A DNA stretch of 64,000 nt, taken from Macrosoma leucophasiata (Eukaryota > Arthropoda > Insecta > Lepidoptera > Hedylidae). The notes beneath the pieces were generated by a model. That model was not told where the DNA came from and made no database searches. It saw only the letters and a list, made by a program, of their open reading frames with translations. Of this stretch, positions 10,910-23,060 are shown one piece after another (within the stretch, counting starts at the first letter, position 1; the number at the start of each line of letters is the position of its first letter). Position numbers and translations under genes: made by a program. The stretch covers positions 16,664,501 through 16,728,500 of the forward strand of contig JAWQUS010000010.1 in assembly GCA_036365455.1 (NCBI GenBank), read 5' to 3'.

Positions 10910-11003
10910 TACAGAATGATGTGCAACGCATGTGTACTGGTTTATATAGCAAGTATCAGCTTCATCGGCTTGGGGAGCAACTACATCATAGTGAATGACC
11001 TTG
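10910..11003 (-). promoter_or_regulatory. Promoter of cuticle gene 2
   Basis: TATATAAA on the minus strand at 10948-10941, with TCATTC (A at 10917) as a likely initiator. A nuclear-receptor-like CAAGGTCA lies at 10996-11003 with its orientation reversed relative to genes 5-9 and farther from the TATA box, so its role is less certain. Confidence 0.5.
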
Positions 11004-11194
11004 CCCCTGGGCGTTTTTGACAAATCTATGACCACTCACTGGATTATTCATATAGATTATCATCACGCTTTCAAAATGTGCGTCAGGCCGTTTATAATAT
11101 TAGGCAACTAAGTAATGTATAATACAGTCATTTATACAAAAAGTCAAGTAAGTAATTAAGACAAGATTTATTCCTATATACTCGTATAAACTTT

Positions 11195-11720
11195 TAACTG
11201 GTGGTAGAGCTCCAGTGACAGAGACGGTGGGCTTAGGCTAATGCCAGTAGATTCGATAATGCGATGGTCCGAATTATCTGTATCTAATCTACTGGCCGCT
11301 CAATCATAATATAGGTAGCTGTGCCCACGACTGCGTTCGCATGGAATAGTGACTTTAACTTGGTGAATTTTGGATCATAAACACTTTGGAGCTAGAGCTG
11401 GTTTACAATAATACTTCTCTGTACACGATATTAGATTAACGCCATCAAAACCACCAATGCTACCAACTTCACCAAAGCTACCAACTCCACCAACGCCTAT
11501 ATAAACCGCACTTAACTTTGTTTTTAAGTTTTGCTTGAAGTAAATTTTCAATTGCCGATTTTGACGAAACAACGTTTTGACAACGCTCCTAATTACATGT
11601 AATTCACATGTGAAACCGCATTTAAATCCGTTGAGTAGTTTCGAAGTTATAATGTACCAGACAGACAGACAGACAAACAAAAAGACAGACAGACAGACAA
11701 AAATTCAAATAATATATATA
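11195..11720. repeat. Mixed repeat debris
   Basis: Starts with the first 60 bp of element A (11200-11240). Then on the minus strand (about 11445-11310) comes a sequence ending GTGGGCACAGCTA that also occurs at 30280-30475 and 53590-53720 (Helitron-like end). Then follows a GACA-rich run at 11660-11700 of a kind also seen at 33045 and 59950. Confidence 0.5.
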
Positions 11721-11799
11721 TTTATTTGGTTTCTGTTATTCTTCTTTAAATACCCCGTGTCACACGATTTTTACTTTCTAATTAGGTATACATATAGAT

Positions 11800-12085
11800 A
11801 GCGCTATTGTGTTCCGGTCGAGTCGTAATATACGGTGTTGTTATTTCTGGTACCGCATTACCTAATATACTTGCGGCTAAATGGTAGTGTTCAGCACTAT
11901 CGTGTTCCGGGCAGGTAATGTACGGCCCTGTAAATTCCGGCACAGAGGTATAACACCTTAGGCCTCAGGAGTGGTAACGCATCTGAATTTTGACCTTGGT
12001 CTTTGTGTGGGTATCTATAGGCTGCAGTCATCACTTAACATCTATGTGAACTGCATGCTGGTTTACACTTCCATTACATAAAAAA
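11800..12085 (+). mobile_element. Element A, near complete
   Basis: Plus-strand copy with 'ccgcattacctaatatacttg' at 11852, 'gtgttcagcactatcgtgttcc' and the terminal CATTACATAAAAAA. The 5' end is replaced by unrelated sequence. Confidence 0.8.
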
Positions 12086-12323
12086 AGATCGAGTACTAAG
12101 TTTCAGTCAAAACTTAGTATTTAAACATAATACTAATTTTAATGTTACATGAAATTAAACAAATTATTTACTGTTTTTATTACCATTAATTTTTTTTAGT
12201 AATAGGTGTAACAGGTACCGTTACATAATAAAATTATTAATAAGTTAACTAAACGAACTTATAATCTATTTCTTACAAAAACTAAGTACAGACATTCATG
12301 TATCACTGAATGGAATGAACGTT

Positions 12324-12555
12324 TTAATGGTTCATTGGATTCATATATGTTTTTTTAGCCTGTGATATTGCCGATAGAAGTAATGTCAGAGAATGTGGCG
12401 TCGCCTTTTGGTAACTTTGCTTCAATATTTGTGGCGCCTGGATCGGCGCGTGCGCAAAATTGTGTGATTGCGCTACGTTGAGATGTAGTGCGGGCGTTTT
12501 TATGTAGGCAGGTGTTTGGTGCTCGGGTTTCTCCATTACTGAGAGTGCGTTGTCG
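12324..12555 (-). CDS. Possible terminal exon of an unknown gene
   Basis: A GC-richer island on the minus strand with an open frame from about 12555 to the TAA at 12324. It includes TPAYIKTPALHLNVAQSHN and ends KKTYMNPMNH. Just upstream an AG (near 12562) could be an acceptor, and the frame closes there. A second frame (12582-12355) is also open, so the correct frame is not certain. No domain recognised. The His/Gln/Pro-rich composition recalls gene 3, but I cannot align them. It may equally be transposon debris. Confidence 0.25.
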
Positions 12556-12699
12556 CTGTGGATGAAGGCTGTTCAAATTCAATTCAAATATGCTAAAGAG
12601 TGATAACTTTAAAGGACAATAACAAAGATTTATAAAAAAAATGAGAATAGGTCAACGATGAATCTTTAAAAAAAATAATTAAACTTACACCATATTGAA

Positions 12700-12963
12700 T
12701 CTATATATATATAAAAATGCAACCCGTTTTCCTTGGTCACGGCATCACGCGTGAATGGCTGGACCGATTTGGCTAATATTGATTTTTGAATGATTTTTAG
12801 AAGTCCAGGTAATGTTTAAAAGGTAAGAAAATATGAAGAAATTGAAGGGAACTGTTAAAAACCACCATTTCATTTTCCCATACAAATAGTCCGTACCTAT
12901 CAAACCTTTGACACATGTCATATTTTTATTCTGAGGCAATACGAAGTTTGCCGGGTCAGCTAA
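12700..12963 (+). mobile_element. Non-autonomous Helitron-like element
   Basis: Begins 5'-TCTATATATATATAAAAATG and ends GCCGGGTCAGCTAA-3', preceded by A and followed by T, as expected for Helitron insertion between A and T. A related copy with the same ends is at 57749-58003. There is no coding capacity. Confidence 0.7.
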
Positions 12964-12999
12964 TAAAAAATATAGCAAGGCTATCACGGGTGGTACCAT

Positions 13000-13760
13000 A
13001 CAGTGGTATCAAATATATTTATTCCGGTGATGTAAAAGAAAAAATTTTAGCCGCGAAAATATTTTGGATTTTCTCAAAGTAATATTTTACAACTACATCA
13101 CCTCGTAAATTTTCTTATTATGTATTTTGATGCAAATCAATGTAGGTATGAAACTTGATACTACGTTTTAATTTAGTCTTCCCTTATACTACAGTTCTAC
13201 AACGAGACAAGTTTGCTATGTTAAATATAAAACAATACTCGCCTAACTACTATGCAAAATGTTGTACTATGGCGACAACTACGTTTCAAGTTGATCGATT
13301 GAAGGTGCCGACATGGCAAGTGATTGACAAAGAACGATTGGCCAGATATATAAAAAGTCTGATGTTTTTATCGGTGGGACAAGTTCACTAAAAGTGGCAA
13401 ATGAGAGAGTTCGATACTGTTTCAATTGTCATATTGTATTTGTTCCTTTTTATTGTTTTCTTACAAATGTGAATGAATATAAATAGAATATATTTTTGCT
13501 TAATAAATTGATTGGCATGGACCAATTATCCAGAGGTCGTAAGTACAGTCAGGTTTTAGTTTTAATATAAATATGGATCACTGTAGGTATGGAAGGTAAT
13601 TTAATTAGGACCTTAAAACATTCAGCAATCACATTAGAGATTATTACAGTCTCTTAGACCCGAGAATTGAATAAACGTAATTTCTTAACTTCTAAATGTA
13701 AAATAATGTATCATATTATTATTAAAAAAAGTTTTAGAGATTTTCACCATAACATTTTTT
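13000..13760. other. Intergenic, one weak open frame
   Basis: A plus-strand frame at 13155-13391 has no recognised domain or signal. Nothing else is supported. Confidence 0.3.
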
Positions 13761-13764
13761 ATAA

Positions 13765-14030
13765 AATTAACAAACAAGCGTGCAGTTCACATTGATGTTA
13801 AGTGATGACTGCAGCCTAAAGACACCCACAAAATGACCAGAGGTCAAAATGCAGATGCGTGGCCTGAGGTGTTATGCTTCTGTGCCGGAAATTACAGGGC
13901 CGTATATTACCACCTGGCCGGAACACGATAGTGCTGAACGCTACCATTTAGCGGCAAGTATATTAAGTAATGCGGTGGTGCCTACGCCCGCGAGCTCCGT
14001 CACTGGAACTTTACCACCAATAAAAAAAAT
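13765..14030 (-). mobile_element. Element A, near complete
   Basis: Reverse copy running from 'acaaacaagcgtgcagttcac' to 'ctttaccaccaataaaa', with a slightly degraded 5' end. Confidence 0.8.
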
Positions 14031-14262
14031 ATTTGTAACAAAATATAATTTTGTAAACTCTTTTAGAAGTGGCACATTTGATTGATTTTTTAAATAAACA
14101 TATTTTTATGTGTGTATCATATTTTTGCTGAATAGACCTAAAACTTTACAGCTTTTCGAGTGTGACAGAGAGTGATCTTATAAGGTTTCCCTTTTGTCCT
14201 GTCCTGTTCTTTTTCAGATATGGAACCTTGAAAATGAATCACAAATGGTGACGCAGAACTAT

Positions 14263-14268
14263 TTTATT
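14263..14268 (-). terminator. Polyadenylation signal of gene 3
   Basis: AATAAA on the minus strand, about 96 nt past the gene 3 stop. Confidence 0.5.
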
Positions 14269-14363
14269 TTTGGTAGCCTTGTATAGGTAGGTCGTACGGT
14301 TAGGTCTCCCACAAGGTGAGAGATGAAAGTTATAACTGGGTTTAAAACAATATTAAAATTTAC

Positions 14364-16143
14364 TCACGACAGTGGTCTTTTATAATAATGTTTAGCTACT
14401 AAAGTGTAGACTGGGTTAAAAGCTGGATTCACTGTTGTTTGTTTGAAGTCATCGTTTGGCGACGAATTGATTTGGAACTGTTGTGGATCTTCATAAAATA
14501 TGTGTGGTTGAACATGGTTGACCTGCAATACAAAAGAATTGTAAAATCAAATCATTGGTATCATACGTTTTCTATCTTTCATATATTATAGATGTTTTTA
14601 ATATAAGAAAAAGATTTAGCTTGAGTGTGAGATCACTATGAAGAACTGAAGGGCATCCGGCGTCCCGGTCCAGCGGTATGAGATGACCGTTTGATTCGAA
14701 GGGTCGCGGGTTCGATCTTTGCACCGGGAAAAATATTTGTATGGCCTACAGATATTTGTTTCGGGTCTGGATGTTTGTGTTTGTGTTGTATGTGTGCAAC
14801 GGCACCCACGACACAGGTTTATACCTACTGTGGGGCTGTGAGTGTAAGCGTATTTTATTATTATTATCCCTTACGATACAATACAATACTATGTATCAGA
14901 CAAATTTGGGTTTGTATGAGATGTAGAAAGAATTCCAATTAGCGAATGACTAAACTGATAAACAATGTGAATGTGGATGGTTGTAGGGACCCAGGAAGAC
15001 CAAGACTGACCTACCTTGACCAAATAGATCGAGTTCTATTTGAGAGTGAGGCCAAGAGTCTTAGGAATCGGCGTGGGTGTATGAAGAAAATGATAAATGT
15101 AGAAGAAGCACGGCAGGTGTGTCTAATGTATTGTAGAAAAAGAATGACCGGAATATCTGGTGCTCCACACACTTTGCCCACCCCGTAAGGGACTTTACGT
15201 GAAAATGTATATTGTGATATGAAAATAGAATATTGTATTATCATTTATTGATTAAGAAAAATGTTCAATCGATTTTTTGTTATAAAAATAATTATTGATT
15301 ACCTTGGTATGGATTCTGGATTTAGTATTTTCATTGCCAGCATATTTATGTTTCGGTACAAATCTCTGCATTACTATATTATGGCCCGGAACATAAGAAT
15401 TAATTCTTTGATGTTTAAGATTGTATGCATCTTCGTTTGGAACACGGGGTTCTAAGTGGCTGGGCTTAGATGTAGACTCTTCAAAATCATTACTTTTAGT
15501 CAATTCAGTTACTTGTTTATTATACGGATTAGTATCTTCAAGTTTGATATCCATTGATGCATATTGCAAGCTCTGTTGATTCACAGGTCGTTGGTTATGC
15601 TCATTGTGAGGTTTGTGAGTCGTATAGGTATGGACTGAATGGAATTCGTATGATAGAGGCACATCATGTCTGTGGAAACGTTGTGATGATACGGCTTGGT
15701 CTGATGAATCACAGCTACACTTAGCTAATATCGATGCAAATAACAGCGCCTGAAAATTTTATATATATTTTTTTAGAAGATTCCATTGATTTACAATATT
15801 ATTTTTTTTAAGTTAGGACGTATGCACGTGTTAGAAACGAAATATGTACATTTAGTGATCTTTCACTTTGTTGGCAGCGCACGTCGGTGTGCGTGCACTA
15901 GTTGAAGTAGTACCTTAGTTTTATCAAGTAAATTACTATCAATTTTCACGTTTTCGGGTTGATAATTATTTGAAACCAAAATTATAATCAGTTTTTGAAT
16001 TTTAGTACTTATTTTCAATAATACTACTTAGATGAAATCGCTCTGAAGCGGAAAAACAATAACTAAAATTTCACCATGTATATAAATTGATTAGTGAACA
16101 AATTAGAAACATTAACGATTATATTACTTACTTCAAGAAACAT
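14364..16143 (-). CDS. Gene 3: secreted protein, RR-less cuticle-cluster paralog
   Basis: Exons on the minus strand are 16143-16132 (MFLE), 15749-15303 and 14522-14364, giving 205 residues. Splice sites are GTAAGT/AG and AAG|GTAAT/CAG|GTC, both phase 0, so the gene plan equals that of the RR-2 genes. Residues 1 to about 17 form a signal peptide (MFLEALLFASILAKCSC). Shortly after comes AVSSQRFHRHDVP, closely matching [13 protein letters not shown] of the neighbours. The rest is polar and rich in His, Asn, Lys and Thr, with no Ala/Pro repeats. Exon 3 (VNHVQPHIFYEDPQQF..., 52 residues, ending HYYKRPLS) sits where the RR-2 exon is in the others but lacks [10 protein letters not shown] and GFNAVV. 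I infer a diverged family member with an unknown role, possibly in cuticle. Confidence 0.7.
14659..14872 (+). mobile_element. SINE D in intron 2 of gene 3
   Basis: tRNA-like head with 'cagcggtatgagatgaccg', B box GGGTTCGATCTTTGCACC, body 'agatatttgtttcgggtctgg', ending in a short TTA run. Confidence 0.75.
14930..15215 (+). mobile_element. LINE 3' fragment in intron 2 of gene 3
   Basis: Encodes a degraded stretch NVDGCRDPGRPRLTYLDQID...SLRNRRGCMKKM...EEARQVC, the C-terminal end of the same LINE ORF as at 55831-56252. It is 5'-truncated and antisense to gene 3. Confidence 0.7.
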
Positions 16144-16169
16144 CTTGTCTTAGCTTGATTGTGTACGGA

Positions 16170-16205
16170 AATGTTTGACGAAATGCAACCTGTTACACTT
16201 TTATA
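16170..16205 (-). promoter_or_regulatory. Core promoter of gene 3
   Basis: TATAAAA on the minus strand at 16205-16199, about 60 bp upstream of the ATG. The TCAGTT initiator and CAAGGTCR box of genes 5-9 are not seen here. Confidence 0.5.
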
Positions 16206-16544
16206 CGTACACTAATCACAAAAGAGAAATCGAATGTTATATAACAATTATGGATTCGTATGTAATTGTCTATTTGCATCCGAGTCCTGATAACAAAGCT
16301 GGGCCGGACCTTTCACCCGATATTCGATATACTGTAACACCTATTGCATGCGCCGTTTGATTGAGATTTAACTATTCAAGCATATCTTGTTGTTAGAACT
16401 CCATGATGTCAGATGCATTGTTATATTTCGTGGCTATTGTTCGCGAACGTGTTACGTGATGTTATATTTAATTGATGTGAATGCATTAATTAGAATATCA
16501 TAATTTTTGAACATCATAAAGATTTGTTTGCGGATGATTAATAA

Positions 16545-16800
16545 AAGCTAGTTTAGACTGGCTCAGAAATGCAGTGGTGGCCACTATTGCTACGCAGGGT
16601 CCTGGGTTCGATCCCCGGTTCGGGCCTGTCAGAGACAAAGGTGTATTGTTTTTTATCTCTTTTGCTATTGGGTTTTTTTTACATTTTCTATTAGTTTTCC
16701 AGTGCTCACCTTAGAGTTTGGTAATGTGGCCGGAGATGTCAATAGGCTCGTCACCTATTATACCAGACAAAAAAACCTACTTCTTCAGGATATATGGGCG
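16545..16800 (+). mobile_element. SINE B
   Basis: Plus-strand copy. The head has 'gggtcctgggttcgatccccgg' (B box), then 'tttggtaatgtggccggagatgtcaa' and 'gggcgtgaagtta'. Confidence 0.7.
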
Positions 16801-16864
16801 TGAAGTTACCAAGTTATGATAATGCTAAGTGCATACGTCCTACTGTAGCCTGTATTTTATTTTA

Positions 16865-16925
16865 TTACTTTATACATTAAAGACTCACTCGCATGTGTTA
16901 ATGCGAAAAATAAATATTACAAAAA
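16865..16925 (+). repeat. SINE E tail fragment
   Basis: Short piece like the 3' end of family E ('catgtgttaatgcgaaaaataaat'). Confidence 0.4.
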
Positions 16926-16959
16926 TTTACATAACAAATAGTAGTTACCTATAATTTAG

Positions 16960-17075
16960 ATGCGTTACCAAACCTGTTTTACTGTTACCAACCCTAGGCT
17001 TTAGCTATAATGCAACTGTGCCAGTAATTACAGGACCGTACATTACTATTCAAATGGAATACGGAGGCCAAAAAA
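16960..17075 (-). mobile_element. Element A, fragment
   Basis: Contains 'gccagtaattacaggaccgtacattac', the middle of the reversed element. Confidence 0.5.
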
Positions 17076-17384
17076 ATTGCATTAAGTGGTAGTTTGGAAT
17101 TAGATACTGAGATTATGTCTACATCCTTAATATTCCTTTTTTGCCTCCATCAAGTTAGAGTAGATCTCTTAAATACGAAAGCACCAATAGCAGATAGTTC
17201 AAAGAACCAAAATGCAAGGAAAATATATTAAATCAGAACGGAGAAAGGGTAACATTAAAACATTGCAAAAGTAAAGTTAGGTATCACGGATAAATTAACT
17301 TAATTAAGCGACATGTGCTGAACAGTGATATTCTGATGTAAGCTAATACCAGCTGTCCGCTAGGCTTAATACGGGTACAATACA

Positions 17385-17665
17385 ATGTTTAAAAAAAAAT
17401 AAAAAAGGTGGCAAACGTGCTTGCAGCTTACATTGATGTTAAGTGATGACCGGCAGCCTATATACATCTACACGAAAACCAGAGGTCAAAATGCAGATGC
17501 GTTGCCAACCTTGAGACCACGTTTCGCCTCTGTGATAGTTATTACGGGGCCATACATTACCATCTAACCGGAACATGATAGTGCTGAACGCGGTAGATAA
17601 TTTAGGTAATGCGGTGGTGCCTACGCCCTCGAGCTTCTGAACTGGACCTCTACCACCAGTAAACT
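17385..17665 (-). mobile_element. Element A, near complete
   Basis: Reverse copy from 'aaaaaaggtggcaaacgtgc' to 'ctctaccaccagtaaa', moderately diverged. Confidence 0.75.
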
Positions 17666-17699
17666 AATATCAATTCATATCTGTCAAAACTAATGCTTT

Positions 17700-17855
17700 T
17701 GTTTAATTTTATTGGATTTTTCACAATAACACATGCAAGTTAAATATTTTAAAGAAAAATTGGAAAAAAGAACCCGCGACCACTTGTATCACTAATCCAG
17801 TCACTCTCCATGGTCAGCTACCGAAGTGGTACAAGTGAAGTGGTGTCAAATTTTT
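17700..17855 (-). mobile_element. SINE E relative with degraded tRNA-like part
   Basis: Has the 'aataacacatgcaagttaaatattttaaagaaaaattgga' tail in degraded form, then a tRNA-like part with ACCACTT/AAGTGGT acceptor-like arms (about 17781-17829). The acceptor differs from the GACTTCA units, so it comes from another tRNA or subfamily. Confidence 0.4.
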
Positions 17856-17934
17856 GTTTTTTAAAAAAACTATTGTAACTTTAATTACACGCGACAGAGG
17901 AACTGACAAACTTAACGATGTATTTTTACATTGA

Positions 17935-18145
17935 AACTAGCAGCCCCGACTAACTCATCGCGTTGGAAATATTTAAAAAAGCTAAAAATCAAAATCAAAT
18001 TTTTTTTGAGAATCACGAGATGTTGGCTGATTCTCAGACCTACTCAATATGCTCACAAAATTTCACTAGAGTTGGTCAAGCCGTTTCGGAGGAGTATGGG
18101 AACGAACATTTTGACACGAGAATTTCATGTATAAGATTTTCTAAC
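17935..18145 (+). repeat. Interspersed repeat fragment
   Basis: The phrase 'cacaaaatttcactagagttggtcaagccgtttcggaggagta' resembles a boundary sequence common in lepidopteran repeats (from memory; class unknown). No intact frame. Confidence 0.35.
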
Positions 18146-18199
18146 TTTCTGAATGATGTACTATCCAATTTTCCGGATTTTTTTGCGGAAATTTGGTGA

Positions 18200-20690
18200 A
18201 GTTTATCATGTCAACAAATCATGACAATTGCGAGTCATTAACATCAATCGAACGATTTGTTACGGCAACGTACGGTTATTGATTTTTATTTAAACACATA
18301 AATCCAACACTTAAAAACAACTGGGCTAATTTACATATTAGATTATTATCAAATAGATATGCTTTGGTAGACGAGCGGCCATTTTAAGTTACGAAAAAAG
18401 CTATCAAATATAATATACGAGTACAGTTTAAGTGAACTGTATTCGCATATTGATTAGCAATGAATATTGGAACAGTGAATCATGATTATTGCAATAATAA
18501 ACATCAAAACAACCCACATACTCGTATATTTTATGTGGATGTTCAGTAGATTTTAATATACACCCATTCTCAACTTAGCACTTCTCAAAGGTTTCAATTT
18601 TGTGCTAAGAATAACAGATTTGTACTTTTTTGACGGCTGTTACACAGATTTTGTACTACGAATACGTGATAATAAATTATTTTCTTAAATGATCATCTTT
18701 GGTTTTAAATAATAAAATTGTAATTTTGATTAAAAAAATTGCAAAGATTTTAAAGCTAAATATTTTTAACCTAAATATTTTTGTTCCATAAATTATCTAC
18801 ATCGAATATTAGAAACAATCTGAGTAAGTATTGTACATTCAATGTAAGTAAGTACCGTGCAATGAATTATTCTATTAATTTTGTATGGAGCATTATATTT
18901 TTTGTTACGAAAACTAAATCTATTTTAAACAACCCAATATTTTAAGTCGCAGATAAGTTGTTGACACTCGGGTGTTCATTTGGAGGCCAATGCCTCGGGC
19001 TTTTTAACGGTACAATTGAAAAGATGTAGCGTTCTAAGTAAAAAATTACATAGTTAACTTGTTATAAGTTTTAAACTTTAATAGTATCGATTTTAGTCCA
19101 TTGGATCAAATTAATTTGATTTAATCGATCTAGGAAGATAAAAAAATGTACAAATTGACAAAAAATATCTTATTCCTTACAAAATTACGATGACAGTAAA
19201 CTCTATTGATTAAAACTTTGAAAAATATCAGTTTATTGTTACATAATTAAACATTAACTGATTTCTGTTTTTTTTTAATATCTATGGCCCCATAACACAT
19301 TAATATCGACTACGCTACGCATTTAATCCTGTTTATTTTGTAGATATCTATAGGCTCCAGTCATCACTAACCATCCATGTAAATTGCATTGTGCATGTGT
19401 TGTTTGTCACCATCATTATATTTAAAAAATCCGTAATAACAAATATCATTTTCTTTAATTTGATGCTTGATCCGAGTTAGAATCCGTGACCTCAGGTTAC
19501 GCAATAGACCTTCAGTATAAACAAACACCGATGTAGTTTTATAGCTTAGTCATATAAAACACCACACAAAAAAAATTAAAGCTTCCTTAAATCGCTCTCC
19601 ACTTCTATCTTGCGTTACTTAATTCGTGGGTATGATACATATGAAAGTAAAGCAATGCACTATGACGCGAACCGGTCAAATATGCGGCCAGCTATCCCTG
19701 ACCTTAAATCTGGGTCACAATATGCCGTATTACATACAATGCAACACCTCATGAATATGATTTTTAATTTGCGGCGCCTATCCGGTATGAATATCATTAT
19801 TGTCACTTATTTTTGACACCCGTATGTATGTAGTGGTAACATTGAGCTATAGTACATGGAGAAGAAATACCTACAGAATTGGCGTGATTGCCTACAAAAA
19901 TTTGGGCGATTACAATGGCCGCCTTTCATAGGGTTGTTTTCGATAAATATCGATATCATCTTCTAATACATGAGCGGTTAATATCGATATTTTATCGACA
20001 CGAATTCTTATTCTAATGTATGTTTATAGCTATGCTAGTATGTATGCTTAGTCTTAGTAAAATACACTCACTAAATTAGAGTTGAGTATAATTGTAATAA
20101 TTATGATGTAGTAATAAAATGTAATTTGCATGCAAATTAAATGGTGAAATATAAAAGAAAGCTATATTATATACTGAAGATCTTATGTACCTACTATACT
20201 TTTAGCAAATAAATAAATTCATTAATTCAAATGATCGCATTGATTACCAGCAGCTTGCGAAAGGTTCTCAACCAGAACTCGAGCTAAAATTGCACATTGT
20301 GGTAATGTTGAATTTCAGTAGGATTTTCTATAGCAGCCTTCAAATGTGAGTCTTATGCTGACCAGTTCCTTGGAATGCATCTCTGTAAATATTGTTACTA
20401 TGTATTCCAAATTTTAATCATTATGTTTAGTTAATTTGAGTAGCACGTTGACGCTTCGGTCAAGTTAAAGGCCAATAAACACATTTGATTTTTGTGCATT
20501 CTCGAAAGATCTTCTACTTACGTGTTGGACGTGAGTGCAACAGGATCTTTTTTAATTTTTTTATTATTACTATACCTTAAACAATATTATAAAAGTAGCA
20601 GGAACGGCTCTAGGTATGTTAATGATATGAGTAATTGAAAAGAAATGGAACCTGCTTCAATTTTCAGATGATACGCATGTAGAAGTTAGT
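18200..20690. other. Long AT-rich gene-free stretch
   Basis: No gene recognised. It contains an element A remnant at about 19340-19430 ('ctataggctccagtcatcac'). The open frame at 19610-19816 has no recognisable feature. Confidence 0.4.
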
Positions 20691-20694
20691 GACA

Positions 20695-20860
20695 CAGATC
20701 TGTACGGCCCTGTGATTTCCAGCACAGATGCGTAATATCTTAGGTCTTAGGAGTGGCAACGCATTTAGATTGAAAGCTCTGGTTTCGTGTAGACTGATAG
20801 GCTTTTACTTACCAATGTAAACTGATACCTGTTTGCCACTTCATAAATTGAAAAAATAAC
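20695..20860 (+). mobile_element. Element A, old fragment
   Basis: 'gtacggccctgtgatttccagcacag' at 20702 and 'cctgtttgccacttcat' at 20830 match the second half of the element. Confidence 0.55.
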
Positions 20861-20869
20861 TGTGTTATG

Positions 20870-21730
20870 TTGTGCTCATACTTATATAACACTCAAACAA
20901 TCTCTGAAAAAAATCCGTGCTATATCGGGTGCAAAAAAGGAGAAAACAAAAATGATTTCATTTACATCAATTTCTTCTTCGATATTTTATTAAGCAACAA
21001 GAAATTCTATCAAGTATAATGCTAATACAATATAATATTACATAATTTAAATTGATATGAAAATAATTTTATATCGATACTTTGATATATCAGGTTAGTA
21101 TTCGTACATCACTATATAAAAATGCTATTTTTAGAAAAGAATGAATAGCATTAGTCATATAAGTCATACGAAACTTACACAGGTCTTCAAAACTCTTAAT
21201 AAAACATATCACTTTATATCACTGCATTTCAAAATCCCACCGAATACGACACAATCCGTGAAAATTTGTACATAACCTCACAAAGTTCAATCCAAGATTA
21301 TTTTCGTTTTTCCTTGCACCACTCTGTTTTAAACAGTACGAGAGCATAATCAGTCAACATAAAGCAAAACCTAGAATACCACATTATCTAGTTAAAAGAT
21401 TTAGTTTTCAAGAAAACAGCAAAAATATTACGAGCACTTGTTTGTTTGACAACAGATGTACCACAAATCGGGCGCATACAATGGCGCCGACGGGCACGCG
21501 AAGGCATAAGTATGACGTCACATCAAATCATTTCCAAAATTGATACTCTGCATACATCTTGTGTCTCTTTTTACAAAGGGAGTTACTGGTTAGTTAGAAC
21601 GAGTCAAAACTGCTTTTGTCAGACATGTGTCGATTTTACCCATTATTGTATAACTACTGTTTCTATAGTAGAATGTGCCTTCTCCATGTGTATTAACTCT
21701 GTGAGTGGTAATGATGATAATTTGTTAATT
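20870..21730. other. Intergenic, nothing recognised
   Basis: Open frame 21446-21751 partly runs into element A and shows no domain. No gene supported. Confidence 0.35.
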
Positions 21731-21734
21731 CTTG

Positions 21735-21980
21735 GTGACCGCATTACCTAATATACTTGCCGCTAAATGGTAGTGTTCAGCACTATCGTGTTCCGGTCAG
21801 GTGGTAATGTACGGCCCTGTAATTGCCGGCACAGAGGCATAACACCTAATGCCTCAGGAGTGGCAGCGCATCTGCATTTTGACCTCTGGTCATTGTGTAG
21901 GTGTCTATAGGCTGCAGTTATCACTTAACATCAATGTGAACTGCACGCTTGTTTGTCACTTTTATTACATAAAAAAAAAA
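21735..21980 (+). mobile_element. Element A, near complete
   Basis: Starts at 'gaccgcattacctaatatac' and runs to 'ttttattacataaaaaaaaaaaa'. The first 50 bp are missing. Confidence 0.8.
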
Positions 21981-21989
21981 AAATTGACA

Positions 21990-22820
21990 AAATACATATA
22001 AAAGTAAACTTAAAAAAATTATTACATTTTAACTAAAAATAACCACGAAAAATAGTAAATAGGACATTATTTACTTATTGGTTCCATCCATTATGGACAT
22101 TGCTTTGCTTGATCAGATGGCCTTTTGAAACTGATCGGGGGTTAGGACCAACACCATATTATTGTAGGTATATGTTTTGCCAACACATCTTCTTATAAAA
22201 CACATCTTTTACAAAAACATACTAATTAGCTGTCGCAGTTGACATTTATTTTCTAACGCTAAGTAGTTATTTAATTGTATTTACAAACAAACAACAATTT
22301 GATGTTATTTGTTAAGATCTTTTGATCTATTTATCTCTGATAATTAAGTTTAGTAGACATTTTCCTATCGAGACTTTCCTATTTCATTTTATACCAAGAT
22401 ATTAAGCGGTGTTTTAATAAACACACCAAATATAACGAATGTTAATGTACAAAAATAAGAAACAACATCAGAATTAAGTCGTGATTATACAACATTCCAT
22501 AAATGAGAAACAAAATATTCGCTTCGATACATTGGCAGACGGCTTGGTGTGTTCAGTACATTGCACGAACAAAAAAAAAAATACGACAGCCGCTCACGTG
22601 AATCATCTTCATTCATAAAAACTGGTCAATGACCATTAATAACCGAGCATCTTGAATAAACAAAATGAGATAACGGTTACATAATTCTGAATAATTTGTA
22701 CCTCAAGAATTTTTAAACCCGCTCAATTGATTTTAAACAAAAGTAGAAGAAATAAAATACAAATAAGTTGCAAAGCCAAGTAGTATATGTAGGCATATGT
22801 AGGTTTGATAATCTACATAT
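21990..22820. other. Intergenic, nothing recognised
   Basis: AT-rich sequence without a supported gene or named repeat. Confidence 0.35.
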
Positions 22821-22824
22821 AGGT

Positions 22825-23060
22825 GGTAGAGTTCTAATGACGGAGCTTGAGGCGTTAGCCTAATCTACTTGCCACTAAAGTTCAGCACTATCGTGTTCCG
22901 GTCAAGTGATAACGAACAGCAACGTAATTTTGGGCAGGATGAATGTCAGGAACAGTAACGCATCTTCATTGACAACTCTGGTTTTTATGCTGATAGTGCT
23001 GGTACAGTGATCTATCAAAGTGAACTGTATTCTGGTCTGACACTTTTCATGACATTAAAA
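22825..23060 (+). mobile_element. Element A, old copy
   Basis: 'ggtggtagagttctaatgacggagctt' through 'cagcactatcgtgttccggtcaagtg', with a degraded second half and tail. Confidence 0.6.

Noticed and set aside
13155..13391. Plus-strand 78-residue frame
   Set aside because: No recognisable family or gene context; it could be chance in AT-rich sequence.
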